From Marinobacter halophilus (GTDB lineage Bacteria > Pseudomonadota > Gammaproteobacteria > Pseudomonadales > Oleiphilaceae): a stretch of 64,000 nucleotides of DNA. Made by a program: the position numbers and the translations under genes. The notes under the pieces are model-generated. The model saw only the letters and a program-made list of their open reading frames with translations. It did not search any database and was not told the origin of the DNA. Positions 1 to 7,469 of this stretch are shown here, in pieces (the first letter of the stretch is position 1; each line of letters begins with the position of its first letter). The DNA lies in the NCBI RefSeq assembly GCF_003007685.1, contig NZ_PXNN01000004.1:1-64000 (forward strand). The letters are read 5' to 3'.

Positions 1-80
1 CCTTGGAGTGGCGACGAAGGAGCCACGCAAAGGGCGTCCGGCGGCCATCGGCCGCATACTGCTGCGACTTGTTATGGGCC
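1..80 (-). other. candidate attC half-site at the end of the first integron cassette (truncated by window edge)
   Basis: Read on the minus strand, the GDCCVxC gene ends in CCCATAACAAGTCGCAGCAG, with its TAA stop inside the CCCATAAC box. A stop codon overlapping the R'' box (consensus RYYYAAC, here relaxed) followed by AAGTCGC is typical of cassette attC sites. Just after it is a small hairpin, GCGGCC-GAT-GGCCGC (about 41-55), and further on a GTGGC/GCCAC pair (about 8-26), which could form the variable terminal structure. The complementary R' box (GTTATGGG-like) is not seen before position 1, so the site is incomplete here. This is an inference from structure and context. Confidence 0.42.
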
Positions 81-293
81 AGGAGCACAACACCCTGACC
101 CTTGCTGAATCGGCGGGCACGGTACTGTGCCGTATGAACAAAAAACACAGCAGTCTCCATGCTTGGGTTTTAGTAAAACATGGCAAGACTCACACTCGTA
201 GAAATACTGGCATGAGTCGGTAGGCATGGTTTCGGTTTTCTGGTGGCCACAGTTTGGACACTCTATTGTTGATTCCAAGATTACATCGACCAT
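72..293 (-). CDS. GDCCVxC-domain small cysteine-rich protein (probable first integron cassette)
   Basis: A protein of 73-75 residues with an N-terminal CPNCG pair, a second CESC pair and then GDCCVFCSYGTVPCPP near the C-terminus. This matches the small GDCCVxC (seleno)protein family, whose function is unknown and in which one Cys is selenocysteine in some members; here all are Cys, encoded by ordinary codons. The many Cys residues suggest metal or thiol chemistry (inference). GGGAGGG at 301-307 is 7 nt from the ATG at 293, but only 1 nt from the ATG at 299, so 293 is preferred. The gene points away from the integrase, the orientation expected of a gene cassette, and its stop overlaps an attC-like box. 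Confidence 0.75.
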   Translation of the reverse strand: MVDVILESTIECPNCGHQKTETMPTDSCQYFYECESCHVLLKPKHGDCCVFCSYGTVPCPPIQQGSGCCAPGP

Positions 294-369
294 AGCCATG
301 CCCTCCCGAAAGGTGTGAATTTCAGCCCTACCCGCACTGACCTTGGCTCAGCACAAAAAACTAACGAGG

Positions 370-377
370 CCTATAAC
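370..377 (-). other. candidate attI/cassette crossover core (GTTATAGG on the minus strand)
   Basis: The plus strand reads CCTATAAC, so the minus strand reads GTTATAGG, a near match to the integron core GTTRRRY. It lies between the integrase promoter and the first cassette gene, the expected place for attI. Its CCTATAAC form closely resembles the CCCATAAC box at the far end of the cassette, as expected if both boundaries derive from the same attC type. The crossover would fall between G377 and T376. A second GTT triplet (GTTAGTT, about 359-365) is an alternative. Not proven. Confidence 0.4.
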
Positions 378-381
378 AGCT

Positions 382-422
382 AATTATACGAACGAGCTCG
401 TATATCCCGCGTTCGTATAATT
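382..422. repeat. inverted repeat 1 of the integron leader
   Basis: The 13-nt arms AATTATACGAACG (382-394) and CGTTCGTATAATT (410-422) are perfectly complementary around a 15-nt loop. They share the TATACGAACG/CGTTCGTATA motif with inverted repeat 3 and TATAC/GTATA with inverted repeat 2. The element lies on the cassette-proximal side, next to the presumed attI core. Confidence 0.8.
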
Positions 423-498
423 CCAATCTGAACGCTCTCATAATTTTCATCTTTTACAATAAAAACATGAGCCTGAAAGCAATTGCCACGGCTACCGC

Positions 499-557
499 CG
501 GAGTTATACGCCCTGTTTCAAGCCACCCCTGCTCATGCCGACGGGCGTATAACTCCG
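499..557. repeat. inverted repeat 2 of the integron leader
   Basis: The 15-nt arms CGGAGTTATACGCCC (499-513) and GGGCGTATAACTCCG (543-557) are perfectly complementary, with a 29-nt loop between them. The outer CGGAGTTATAC is shared with inverted repeat 3; the inner part differs (GCCC instead of GAACG). The arms contain GTTATAC/GTATAAC, which resemble integron core triplets but in inverted order compared with an attC site. Confidence 0.8.
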
Positions 558-617
558 CCCTGCCTTTTCCTTCTTTCCAACCTTATCAGAAGGTTACCAA
601 TATTTCTCATGCATTTT

Positions 618-651
618 CCGGAGTTTTGCGAACGCGTTCGTATAACTCCGG
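618..651. repeat. inverted repeat 3 of the integron leader (34-bp palindrome)
   Basis: An uninterrupted 34-bp palindrome, CCGGAGTTTTGCGAACG followed by CGTTCGTATAACTCCGG, with two mismatched pairs. It ends 15 bp before the TTGACT -35 hexamer of the integrase promoter, so it may bind a protein affecting integrase or cassette transcription, or form a cruciform (inference). Confidence 0.8.
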
Positions 652-665
652 TCTGCATCTCTCAG

Positions 666-705
666 TTGACTTCATCCAGAATCCTTATACTGTATGCATG
701 TACAG
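666..705 (+). promoter_or_regulatory. integrase promoter with LexA (SOS) box
   Basis: CTGTATGCATGTACAG at 690-705 is a perfect CTG-N10-CAG LexA operator. TTGACT (666-671) is a likely -35, and the -10 falls in TATACTGTAT (686-695), overlapping the LexA box. AAGGAG at 709-714 then precedes the integrase ATG at 726. LexA control of intI is known for several mobile and chromosomal integrons; the layout here indicates the same. Confidence 0.85.
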
Positions 706-725
706 ATTAAGGAGCATTTCAAGAT

Positions 726-1712
726 ATGGACATCCCTACCCCAATCCCGGCCCAGCCAACCCGGTTTCTGGACCAGCTTCGCGGCTTTATTCGTCTGCGC
801 GGGCTGGCTTATAAAACTGAGTTAACCTATGTATTCTGGATCAAGCGCTTTATCCGGTTCCAGGATCGCAAACATCCACGCAGCATGGGTACTGCAGAGG
901 TTGAAGCCTTTCTTTCACACCTGGTGCTGCAAGCCAACGTCAGTGTGGCTACCCAGCGCGTTGCGTTGAATGCTTTGATTTTTCTGTATCGTGAATTTCT
1001 GGGAACGCCTCTGGATAATCTGCAGTATGAAGTCGCCCGCAAGCCCAAGAGGTTACCCACCGTGTTCAGTGCGGAAGAAGCCAGAAGTGTCATCTCGCAC
1101 CTTGAAGGCGAGTATCAACTGATTGCCATGCTGTTGTACGGCGCCGGCTTGCGCATCAGTGAGGCGCTGCGGTTACGGGTAAAGGATGTAGACTTTGGCA
1201 TGCAACAATTGATTGTACGATGCGGTAAAGGCGGCAAAGACAGGATTACGCTCCTACCGGATCGCCTGATCGAGCCACTCCGACTCCAGATTGAGTCCGC
1301 CCTTCATTTGCATCAGTCGGATTTAGTTAAAGGGTTTGGCTCGGTATACATGCCTGCAGGACTGGCACGAAAGTACCCAAGCGCCAGTGAGGAATCGGCC
1401 TGGCAATACGTATTCCCGGCCCCCGATCTTTCCATTGACCCCCGCTCAGGCATCCGCCGTCGCCACCACTTGATCGACAGGACGGTGCAGAAGCATTTCA
1501 AGATTGCCATCAATGCGTCAGGCATTCGCAAGCCCGCCGGTAGCCACACCTTCCGGCACAGCTTTGCGACACGGCTGCTGGAAGCCGGCTATGACCTTCG
1601 TACCATTCAGAAACTGCTGGGGCATTCCGACGTCCGTACTACCGAGATCTACACTCACGTGGTTCGCAAAGGTGGTTTCGGAGTTCGTAGCCCGGTTGAT
1701 GAGGCATTTTAA
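726..1712 (+). CDS. intI: integron integrase (IntI-type tyrosine recombinase)
   Basis: A 328-residue tyrosine recombinase that would insert and excise gene cassettes by attI x attC and attC x attC recombination. An N-terminal SAM-like DNA-binding domain (about 12-95) precedes the catalytic domain (about 112-318). The catalytic set is visible: R143 ([10 protein letters not shown]), H274 and R277 ([12 protein letters not shown]), H300 (LLGHSDV) and nucleophile Y309 (EIYTHV). The extra segment found only in integron integrases is present at about 205-242 ([18 protein letters not shown] then DPRSG), which separates this from XerC/D and phage integrases. The gene is intact. Its stop overlaps that of convergent phhB by 4 bp. 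It is transcribed away from the leader and cassette, the usual integron geometry, and is controlled by a LexA box. Confidence 0.96.
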   Translation: MDIPTPIPAQPTRFLDQLRGFIRLRGLAYKTELTYVFWIKRFIRFQDRKHPRSMGTAEVEAFLSHLVLQANVSVATQRVALNALIFLYREFLGTPLDNLQYEVARKPKRLPTVFSAEEARSVISHLEGEYQLIAMLLYGAGLRISEALRLRVKDVDFGMQQLIVRCGKGGKDRITLLPDRLIEPLRLQIESALHLHQSDLVKGFGSVYMPAGLARKYPSASEESAWQYVFPAPDLSIDPRSGIRRRHHLIDRTVQKHFKIAINASGIRKPAGSHTFRHSFATRLLEAGYDLRTIQKLLGHSDVRTTEIYTHVVRKGGFGVRSPVDEAF

Positions 1713-2056
1713 TTGCTACTCCGATAAGCCTCATCCGTTCTCGCCGCCATGATGAAGTCATTCTCGTGCAGGCCGCCGATCTTGTGGGTCCACCAGCGTA
1801 CGGTGGCTTTACCCCATTCCAGCAGGATGGCCGGATGGTGGTTTTCGGCTTCCGCCAGGTCCGCCACTGTGTTGGTGAAGGCCAGGGCCTTTGCATAGTT
1901 TTTGAAGGTAAATACCCGGCGTAACTGCTCTTCACCGTCCAAAACCACGATTTCCCAGTCTGGGATGTCGTTCAGCAAATCGTTTTTTTCCTGGTCCGTC
2001 ACCTTGGGGGCATCTGCCTGGCAGGCTTCACAGGCTTGTTGGCTCAGTGTTGTCAT
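1709..2056 (-). CDS. phhB: pterin-4a-carbinolamine dehydratase
   Basis: A 115-residue protein that dehydrates 4a-hydroxytetrahydrobiopterin, recycling the cofactor of aromatic amino acid hydroxylases. The family signature [20 protein letters not shown] (about 72-91), followed by the [12 protein letters not shown] stretch, carries the active-site His pair. AAGGAG lies 7 nt before the ATG at 2056, which decides the start over an upstream ATG at 2086. No phenylalanine hydroxylase gene (phhA) lies beside it, so it is either a distant partner or one of the stand-alone PCD-like proteins seen in many bacteria. It separates intI from the imu operon and overlaps the intI stop. Confidence 0.92.
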   Translation of the reverse strand: MTTLSQQACEACQADAPKVTDQEKNDLLNDIPDWEIVVLDGEEQLRRVFTFKNYAKALAFTNTVADLAEAENHHPAILLEWGKATVRWWTHKIGGLHENDFIMAARTDEAYRSSN

Positions 2057-2147
2057 GGCTTTCTCCTTTTTAGCGTGCTGATGCAAGCGTGGGCGCCAGT
2101 GGTCACTTTATCAACCTGACAGTTGAAATCTGGCCGCCTTCCGCATA

Positions 2148-2163
2148 CTGTATATATAAACAG
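2148..2163 (+). promoter_or_regulatory. LexA (SOS) box of the imuA-imuB-dnaE2 operon
   Basis: CTGTATATATAAACAG is a CTG-N10-CAG LexA operator 17 bp before the imuA ATG. The AT-rich centre also holds TATATA, so the box overlaps the likely -10. AGGATAAATTACC before ATG 2181 supplies a ribosome-binding site. Confidence 0.9.
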
Positions 2164-2180
2164 TATTAGGATAAATTACC

Positions 2181-2870
2181 ATGAGCGAATTGCTAAGCAG
2201 CCTGCTTCAGGATGCCCGTGTCTGGCAGGGTCATCAGCACCGGAAAACCACTCAACCTGCAGAATCTACCGGGTATCAGGTGCTAGACAACCAGCTTGGC
2301 GGTCTGGGCTGGCCCCGGGGAGCGTTGAGTGAATGCCTCCTCGATACCTGCGGCATTGGCGAGTTGCACCTGGTGTTGCCATTGATGCAACGGGTGTCTC
2401 AAGAGGGCAAAACCATTTTCTGGCTGAACCCGCCTCACACGCCTTATGCTCCGGCTCTGGCTCGTGAAGGGGTGAGCCTGGACCACCTGGTAATGATCAA
2501 TACCCGGGATCAGGACGATTTTTTATGGACCCTGGAAAACTGCCTGCGTTCGCCGGTGACCGGTCTGGTGCTGGCCTGGCCCGGCAGGCTCGCCAGCCGG
2601 GATATTCGGCGGCTGCAACTGGCATCAGAGGCCGGCGGCAATGTGTGTGTACTGTTCCGCAGCCGTCGAGAGGTGGATCAAAATTCCCCGGCAGCTCTTC
2701 GTCTGGAGCTGGTACCGGGTGAGCATCAGGATCTTCAGGTCAACATCATCAAACGTCGGGGCAGCTGGCCGGGGCAACTCTGCTCGCTTGCGCTTGGCCA
2801 CCGGGCCGATAGGGCCATAAAAGAGTCCTCCCAGGTGGTGCAAGGGCCCTGGTCCGGAGTGGACAGGTAA
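2181..2870 (+). CDS. imuA: ImuA, RecA/SulA-like subunit of the SOS mutasome
   Basis: A 229-residue protein with a RecA-like fold, first gene of the imuA-imuB-dnaE2 operon. The RecA-like start (LDNQLGGLGWPRG, about 35-47) is followed by a degenerate P-loop (DTCGIGELHL, about 55-64) in which the GKT of RecA is missing, so ATP binding is unlikely. ImuA-type proteins assist ImuB and DnaE2 in error-prone translesion synthesis. A LexA box lies directly upstream, and imuB starts 5 nt after the stop. The identification rests strongly on operon context as well as sequence. Confidence 0.88.
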   Translation: MSELLSSLLQDARVWQGHQHRKTTQPAESTGYQVLDNQLGGLGWPRGALSECLLDTCGIGELHLVLPLMQRVSQEGKTIFWLNPPHTPYAPALAREGVSLDHLVMINTRDQDDFLWTLENCLRSPVTGLVLAWPGRLASRDIRRLQLASEAGGNVCVLFRSRREVDQNSPAALRLELVPGEHQDLQVNIIKRRGSWPGQLCSLALGHRADRAIKESSQVVQGPWSGVDR

Positions 2871-2875
2871 CGGTT

Positions 2876-4294
2876 ATGCTTTGGCTCTACCTGCACTTTC
2901 CGCACTTGTTGCTGGACCACATTCGCCGTCATCAAACCTCCACTGGCGCCCTCGCCATTGTGGACGGCGCCGGACACTTTGTTGTTCAGGCCTGCCCCAC
3001 CGCTCGGAACCTCGGCATTGAAACCGGCATGCGCCTGAAAACGGCTTTGGGACTGGCCCCAGACCTGAATATCATGCGGGCCGACCCCAAACAGGAGGCC
3101 TGGCTGTTAGAAGATCAGGCCCGTTGGCTGTATCACTATGCTGCTCATATCACCCTGGCGCCGCCGGACGGCATCTGGGCAGAGGTCAGCAGCCTGCAGA
3201 AGCTGTACGGGGGGCTGCCGGCGATTTGGCAAACGGTGGAGCAAGCATTAACCGAGCGTCAGCTCAATGCCTGGGTCGCCATTGGTCATACACCTTCAGC
3301 AGCCCGGTTGTTGGCCCATACCGGCAAGGGTGAATGCACGGCGGATAAAGGCCACATTCTGAACGCTGTTGGCAAGTTACCGCTGTTGACGGCGGGCTTC
3401 GATAAAAAATCCAGCACCCGCCTGCAACGTCTTGGCTTGAATACTCTGGGTGAAGTTTTTGCGCTACCCGCAGCAGAGCTGGCTCGGCGATTATCACCTG
3501 AGCTGCTGGTTATCGTTCAGAAAATCCAGGGCACCCGAGCCGACCCGAAAGCTCCCTGGCAGCCACCTCACACCTTCCGGCAGCGGGCAGACTTCCTTCA
3601 GGAAGTGGAACATAGCCAGGGGCTGCTGTTCTCATTACAACGGATATTGGCAGAACTGGAAGAAGATCTGTGCTGGCGCCAGCAGGATACCGACACCCTG
3701 CGGTTGGTTCTGCAGCACCGGCATGAAGAACCCACCCGCTTGCGCATCCGCACCACCGGGCCAGAACACCGGGCCGAGGTATTTCTTAAACTGATCCGCC
3801 TGAAGCTGGATCAACACCCACTGCGGGCACCGGTCACCGGTCTGATTCTGGCCGTTAAGCGTTTTACCGGCCGGGAAGCCCCCATCGGCCAGGATCTATT
3901 GGGTGAAACTCAGGATCTGAACGAAGCCTGGCACACGTTGATCAGCCGGCTGCAAGCCCGGCTGGGTGAGCAGGCGCTCAAGCAGCTTGCGCCAAGGGAG
4001 GATCACCGCCCGGAATGTGCCTGGTCGGCCAGTGACGTGCGCAAACCAGGCAAGCCGCAGAAAAGTGGTTCAGGCCAACTCCCCCACCGGCCCCTATGGC
4101 TCTTGAAGGGCCCAAGGCCTTTGCTGCAAACACCGATAGCCTGGCATTCCGGCCCGGAGCGCATCAGCGGTGGCTGGTGGGACGGCCAGCGGGTGCACCG
4201 GGATTACTACATTGCCCAGCTACCGGGCGGCGAACTGGCCTGGGTGTTCCGGGATGTTCAGGATGGCTGGTTTATCCATGGCTGGTTTGGCTGA
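2876..4294 (+). CDS. imuB: ImuB, catalytically dead Y-family polymerase homologue
   Basis: A 472-residue Y-family DNA polymerase-like protein. The first catalytic motif, normally DMDxFFA, reads WLYLHFPHLLLD, and the SIDE motif reads GIWAEVSSL, so the acidic metal ligands are missing, as is usual for ImuB. In studied systems ImuB is a scaffold linking DnaE2 to the sliding clamp; RPLWLL (405-410) near the C-terminus is a candidate clamp-binding segment. A 62-residue Trp-rich tail follows. The stop overlaps the dnaE2 start (TGATG at 4292-4296), indicating translational coupling. SOS-induced through the upstream LexA box. Confidence 0.92.
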   Translation: MLWLYLHFPHLLLDHIRRHQTSTGALAIVDGAGHFVVQACPTARNLGIETGMRLKTALGLAPDLNIMRADPKQEAWLLEDQARWLYHYAAHITLAPPDGIWAEVSSLQKLYGGLPAIWQTVEQALTERQLNAWVAIGHTPSAARLLAHTGKGECTADKGHILNAVGKLPLLTAGFDKKSSTRLQRLGLNTLGEVFALPAAELARRLSPELLVIVQKIQGTRADPKAPWQPPHTFRQRADFLQEVEHSQGLLFSLQRILAELEEDLCWRQQDTDTLRLVLQHRHEEPTRLRIRTTGPEHRAEVFLKLIRLKLDQHPLRAPVTGLILAVKRFTGREAPIGQDLLGETQDLNEAWHTLISRLQARLGEQALKQLAPREDHRPECAWSASDVRKPGKPQKSGSGQLPHRPLWLLKGPRPLLQTPIAWHSGPERISGGWWDGQRVHRDYYIAQLPGGELAWVFRDVQDGWFIHGWFG

Positions 4295-7200
4295 TGACCA
4301 CCGGCTACGCAGAGCTGTTCTGCTTCAGCAACTTCACCTTTCTGACCGGGGCGTCGCACCCCCATGAGCTGGCCGAACGGGCACTGGAGCTTGGTTATAA
4401 CGCCATCGCCATCACCGATGCCTGCTCGGTGGCGGGCATTCCCCGAGCCTGGGCGGCGCTCAAAGACAGCCCGGTAAAGCTGATTACCGGCAGCTGGTTT
4501 GAGCTGGCAGATGCCCCGGCCGGCGCTGCCGCCCCTCGCTTCATATTACTGGCCCAGACCCGCAAGGGGTACGGCCAGCTCTGCCAGTTGATCACCACCA
4601 GTCGGCGCCGGGCCGAGAAAGGCCAGTACCTGCTATTTGCCCGGGATCTCGAGTGTCATGAGCTGGATAACTGCCTGTGCCTGTGGCTGCCACCAACGGC
4701 GGTCGGCGCCAGTAACGATCAGGCCCAGGCTTGCGGTGAATGGCTGCTGCGGCTGTTTGAACAGCGCCTGCGACTTGCCGCCCACCGGACCCTGGAATCT
4801 GGTGAGGATGCGCAGCTGGCCCGGGTACACTGGCTGGCCGGGCACCTGCGCTGTCCGGTGGTGGCCACTGGCGAGGTGCACATGCACAGCCGGGAACGCC
4901 AGCCGCTGCAGGATGTACTCACCGCCTTGCGCAACCACCGCAATCTGGAAAACGCCGGCCACTGCCTGTTCCAGAATGGCGAACGCTACCTGCGCCCGGT
5001 ATCCGTCTTGCAGCGTCTGTTCCCGGCCGCCTGGCTGAAGGAGAGCGTCAATATTGCCAACAGCTGCAACTTCGAACCCGGCAGCCTGCGCTATGAGTAT
5101 CCCCCCGATCTGGTGCCGGTCGGCGAAACCCCCGCCGCCTACTTGAAACGCCTGACCCGTGACGGCGAACGCCGGCGTTATCCTGAAGGCACGCCGATGA
5201 AGGTGCAGGCCCTGATCCGCAAGGAACTGGGGATGATCTCGGAGCTCAATTACGAACACTATTTTCTGACCATTCACGACATCGTGGCCTTTGCCCGCGG
5301 CCAGGGCATTCTGTGCCAGGGCCGCGGCTCTGCCGCCAATTCGGCGGTCTGTTATTGCCTGGGCATCACCGAAGTTAACCCGGCCAGGGTCGAGCTGTTA
5401 TTCGAGCGTTTTATCTCAAAAGATCGGGACGAACCGCCGGACATCGATGTGGATTTCGAGCACCAACGGCGCGAAGAAGTCATCCAGTACATCTACCAGC
5501 GCTACGGCCGGGAACGGGCAGCGCTGGCCGCCACGGTCATAAGGTATCGCCCCCGCAGCGCGATCCGGGATGTGGGCAAGGCCCTGGGTTTTGATGCGGC
5601 GCTGGTGGAAAAACTGCTGGATGGCATCGACTGGCGCGACAAAGCCACTAACTGGCGCCAGCAGATTCTGGACAAGGGGCTGACCCGCAACCCGAAAGTG
5701 GCGGACCAGTTTTTTACCCTTGTCAACACCCTGCTCGGCTTCCCCCGCCACCTGTCCCAGCACGTCGGCGGTTTTGTGATCAGCGCCGGGCCCTTGGCGG
5801 AGCTGGTGCCGGTGGAAAACGCCGCCATGGCAGACCGTACCGTGATCCAGTGGGACAAAGACGACCTCGAAAGCCTGGGCCTGATGAAGGTGGATGTGCT
5901 GGCCCTCGGCATGCTCACTGCCATCCGCAAGGCGCTGGAGCTGATCAGCGAAGAAAAGGGGCAAACCTTCACCCTGCAGGACGTGCCCCAGGAAGACCCA
6001 GACACCTACGCCATGCTGCAAACCGGCGACAGCATCGGCGTGTTCCAGGTGGAATCCCGCGCCCAGATCAACATGCTGCCACGGCTGAAGCCGGCCACCT
6101 ACTACGACCTGGTCATCGAAGTCGCCATTGTGCGCCCCGGCCCGATTCAGGGCGACATGGTGCACCCCTACCTGCGCCGCAAACACGGCCTGGAACCGGT
6201 CGACTACCCCAACGATGCTGTCCGCCAGGTGCTCGAGCGCACCCTGGGCGTGCCCATTTTCCAGGAGCAGGTAATCAAACTGGCCATGGTCGCCGCCGGC
6301 TTCAGTGCCGGCGAAGCCGACAAGCTGCGCCGCGCCATGGCTGCCTGGAAATCCCACGGCAACCTCACTCCTTTCCGCGACAGGCTGGTCAACGGCATGC
6401 TCGAGCGGGGCCACGATCCGGTCTTTGCCGAGCGCCTGTACATGCAAATCTGCGGCTTTGGCGGCTACGGCTTTCCGGAATCCCACGCCGCCAGCTTTGC
6501 CTTGCTGGTGTACGTCTCCGCCTGGATCAAACGCCATCACCCGTCCGCGTTCTACTGCGCCCTGCTCAACAGCCAGCCCATGGGCTTTTACTCCCCCAGC
6601 CAACTGGTGCAAGACGCCCAACGCCATAACGTGGTCGTACTCCCGCCAGACGTTAACCACAGCCACTGGGAACACTCCCTGCAAGGACCGGAGCGACACC
6701 TTCGCTTGGGTTTGCGTATCATCCAGGGCCTCTCTGCCAAAGGCGGCAACAGCATTCATCAGCACCGCCCGCGCAACGGCTACCAGTCCGCCGCCGAACT
6801 GCGCGCCCGCGCCGGCCTCCATCAACGCGATATGGAACTGCTCGCCGGCGCCAACGCCATGCCCGGCTTCACCCGCAACCGCCATCAGGCCTACTGGCAA
6901 CTGCTGGAACACGAAGAACCCGCCGAACTCTTCGCCAAGGAGGCCGTGGCCGATTACCAACCCGAGCCTTGCGACCTGTTACCGGAACCCACCGAAGGCC
7001 AGAACGTCCTTGCCGACTACCGCAGCCAGGGCCTTACCCTGCAAAGACACCCCCTCGCCTTGCTCCGCGAACAAGGCCACCTGCGCCACTGCCTCAGCGC
7101 CGACCAGCTCAAAGCCACCCGCCCCGGCGTCCCGGTCCAGGTAGCCGGCCTGGTCACCGGCCGCCAACGCCCCGGCACCGCCTCCGGCGTTACTTTTGTC

Positions 7201-7410
7201 ACCCTCGAAGACGAAACCGGTAACGTCAACGTCGTGGTCTGGCTTGAAACCGCCCGGCGCCAACGCAAACCGTTACTCACCGCCCGGTTGTTACATGTGA
7301 AAGGAGTTATCGAAAAAGAGGGAGATATTATTCACGTGATGGCCGGAAAACTGTCTGACCTGAGCCACTTGATCAACTCGTTACCCGTCAGCTCAAGAGA
7401 TTTTCACTAG
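4294..7410 (+). CDS. dnaE2: error-prone DNA polymerase III alpha subunit DnaE2 (ImuC)
   Basis: A 1038-residue C-family polymerase for damage-induced translesion synthesis. It begins with a PHP domain (YAELFCFSNFTFLTGASHP). The catalytic motif PDIDVDFE has its acidic residues at D383, D385 and D387. Further on are the finger and HhH regions (GFGGYGFPESHAASFALLVY) and a C-terminal OB fold (VQVAGLVTGRQ..., about 945-985). Length and lack of the long tau-binding C-terminus fit DnaE2 rather than the replicative DnaE. The reading frame stays open upstream of 4294, but the TGATG junction with imuB and homology to the family N-terminus fix the start here. A strong terminator follows. Confidence 0.95.
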   Translation: MTTGYAELFCFSNFTFLTGASHPHELAERALELGYNAIAITDACSVAGIPRAWAALKDSPVKLITGSWFELADAPAGAAAPRFILLAQTRKGYGQLCQLITTSRRRAEKGQYLLFARDLECHELDNCLCLWLPPTAVGASNDQAQACGEWLLRLFEQRLRLAAHRTLESGEDAQLARVHWLAGHLRCPVVATGEVHMHSRERQPLQDVLTALRNHRNLENAGHCLFQNGERYLRPVSVLQRLFPAAWLKESVNIANSCNFEPGSLRYEYPPDLVPVGETPAAYLKRLTRDGERRRYPEGTPMKVQALIRKELGMISELNYEHYFLTIHDIVAFARGQGILCQGRGSAANSAVCYCLGITEVNPARVELLFERFISKDRDEPPDIDVDFEHQRREEVIQYIYQRYGRERAALAATVIRYRPRSAIRDVGKALGFDAALVEKLLDGIDWRDKATNWRQQILDKGLTRNPKVADQFFTLVNTLLGFPRHLSQHVGGFVISAGPLAELVPVENAAMADRTVIQWDKDDLESLGLMKVDVLALGMLTAIRKALELISEEKGQTFTLQDVPQEDPDTYAMLQTGDSIGVFQVESRAQINMLPRLKPATYYDLVIEVAIVRPGPIQGDMVHPYLRRKHGLEPVDYPNDAVRQVLERTLGVPIFQEQVIKLAMVAAGFSAGEADKLRRAMAAWKSHGNLTPFRDRLVNGMLERGHDPVFAERLYMQICGFGGYGFPESHAASFALLVYVSAWIKRHHPSAFYCALLNSQPMGFYSPSQLVQDAQRHNVVVLPPDVNHSHWEHSLQGPERHLRLGLRIIQGLSAKGGNSIHQHRPRNGYQSAAELRARAGLHQRDMELLAGANAMPGFTRNRHQAYWQLLEHEEPAELFAKEAVADYQPEPCDLLPEPTEGQNVLADYRSQGLTLQRHPLALLREQGHLRHCLSADQLKATRPGVPVQVAGLVTGRQRPGTASGVTFVTLEDETGNVNVVVWLETARRQRKPLLTARLLHVKGVIEKEGDIIHVMAGKLSDLSHLINSLPVSSRDFH

Positions 7411-7420
7411 CCCATCAACA

Positions 7421-7448
7421 AGAAAACCCCGCCGAAGCGGGGTTTTCT
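7421..7448. terminator. bidirectional intrinsic terminator between dnaE2 and oadB
   Basis: AGAAAACCCCGC (7421-7432) pairs perfectly with GCGGGGTTTTCT (7437-7448) around a CGAA loop. The T-run on either strand suits termination of both convergent operons. Confidence 0.9.
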
Positions 7449-7469
7449 CAGTGCAATGAGCGAGAACAA

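Noticed and set aside
8-223. Plus-strand open frame opposite the GDCCVxC gene
   Set aside because: It is antisense to a recognised conserved protein, starts at a non-ATG codon and crosses the attC-like hairpins.
499-651. CRISPR array in the integron leader
   Set aside because: Only three palindromes with differing sequence and irregular spacing, no uniform spacers and no cas genes.
467-814. Plus-strand open frame across the integron leader into intI
   Set aside because: It overlaps the integrase start in another frame, includes palindromes and the LexA box, and has no recognisable protein features.
5416-6960. 514-codon minus-strand frame within dnaE2
   Set aside because: Antisense shadow produced by GC-rich codon use; dnaE2 motifs on the plus strand are clear.
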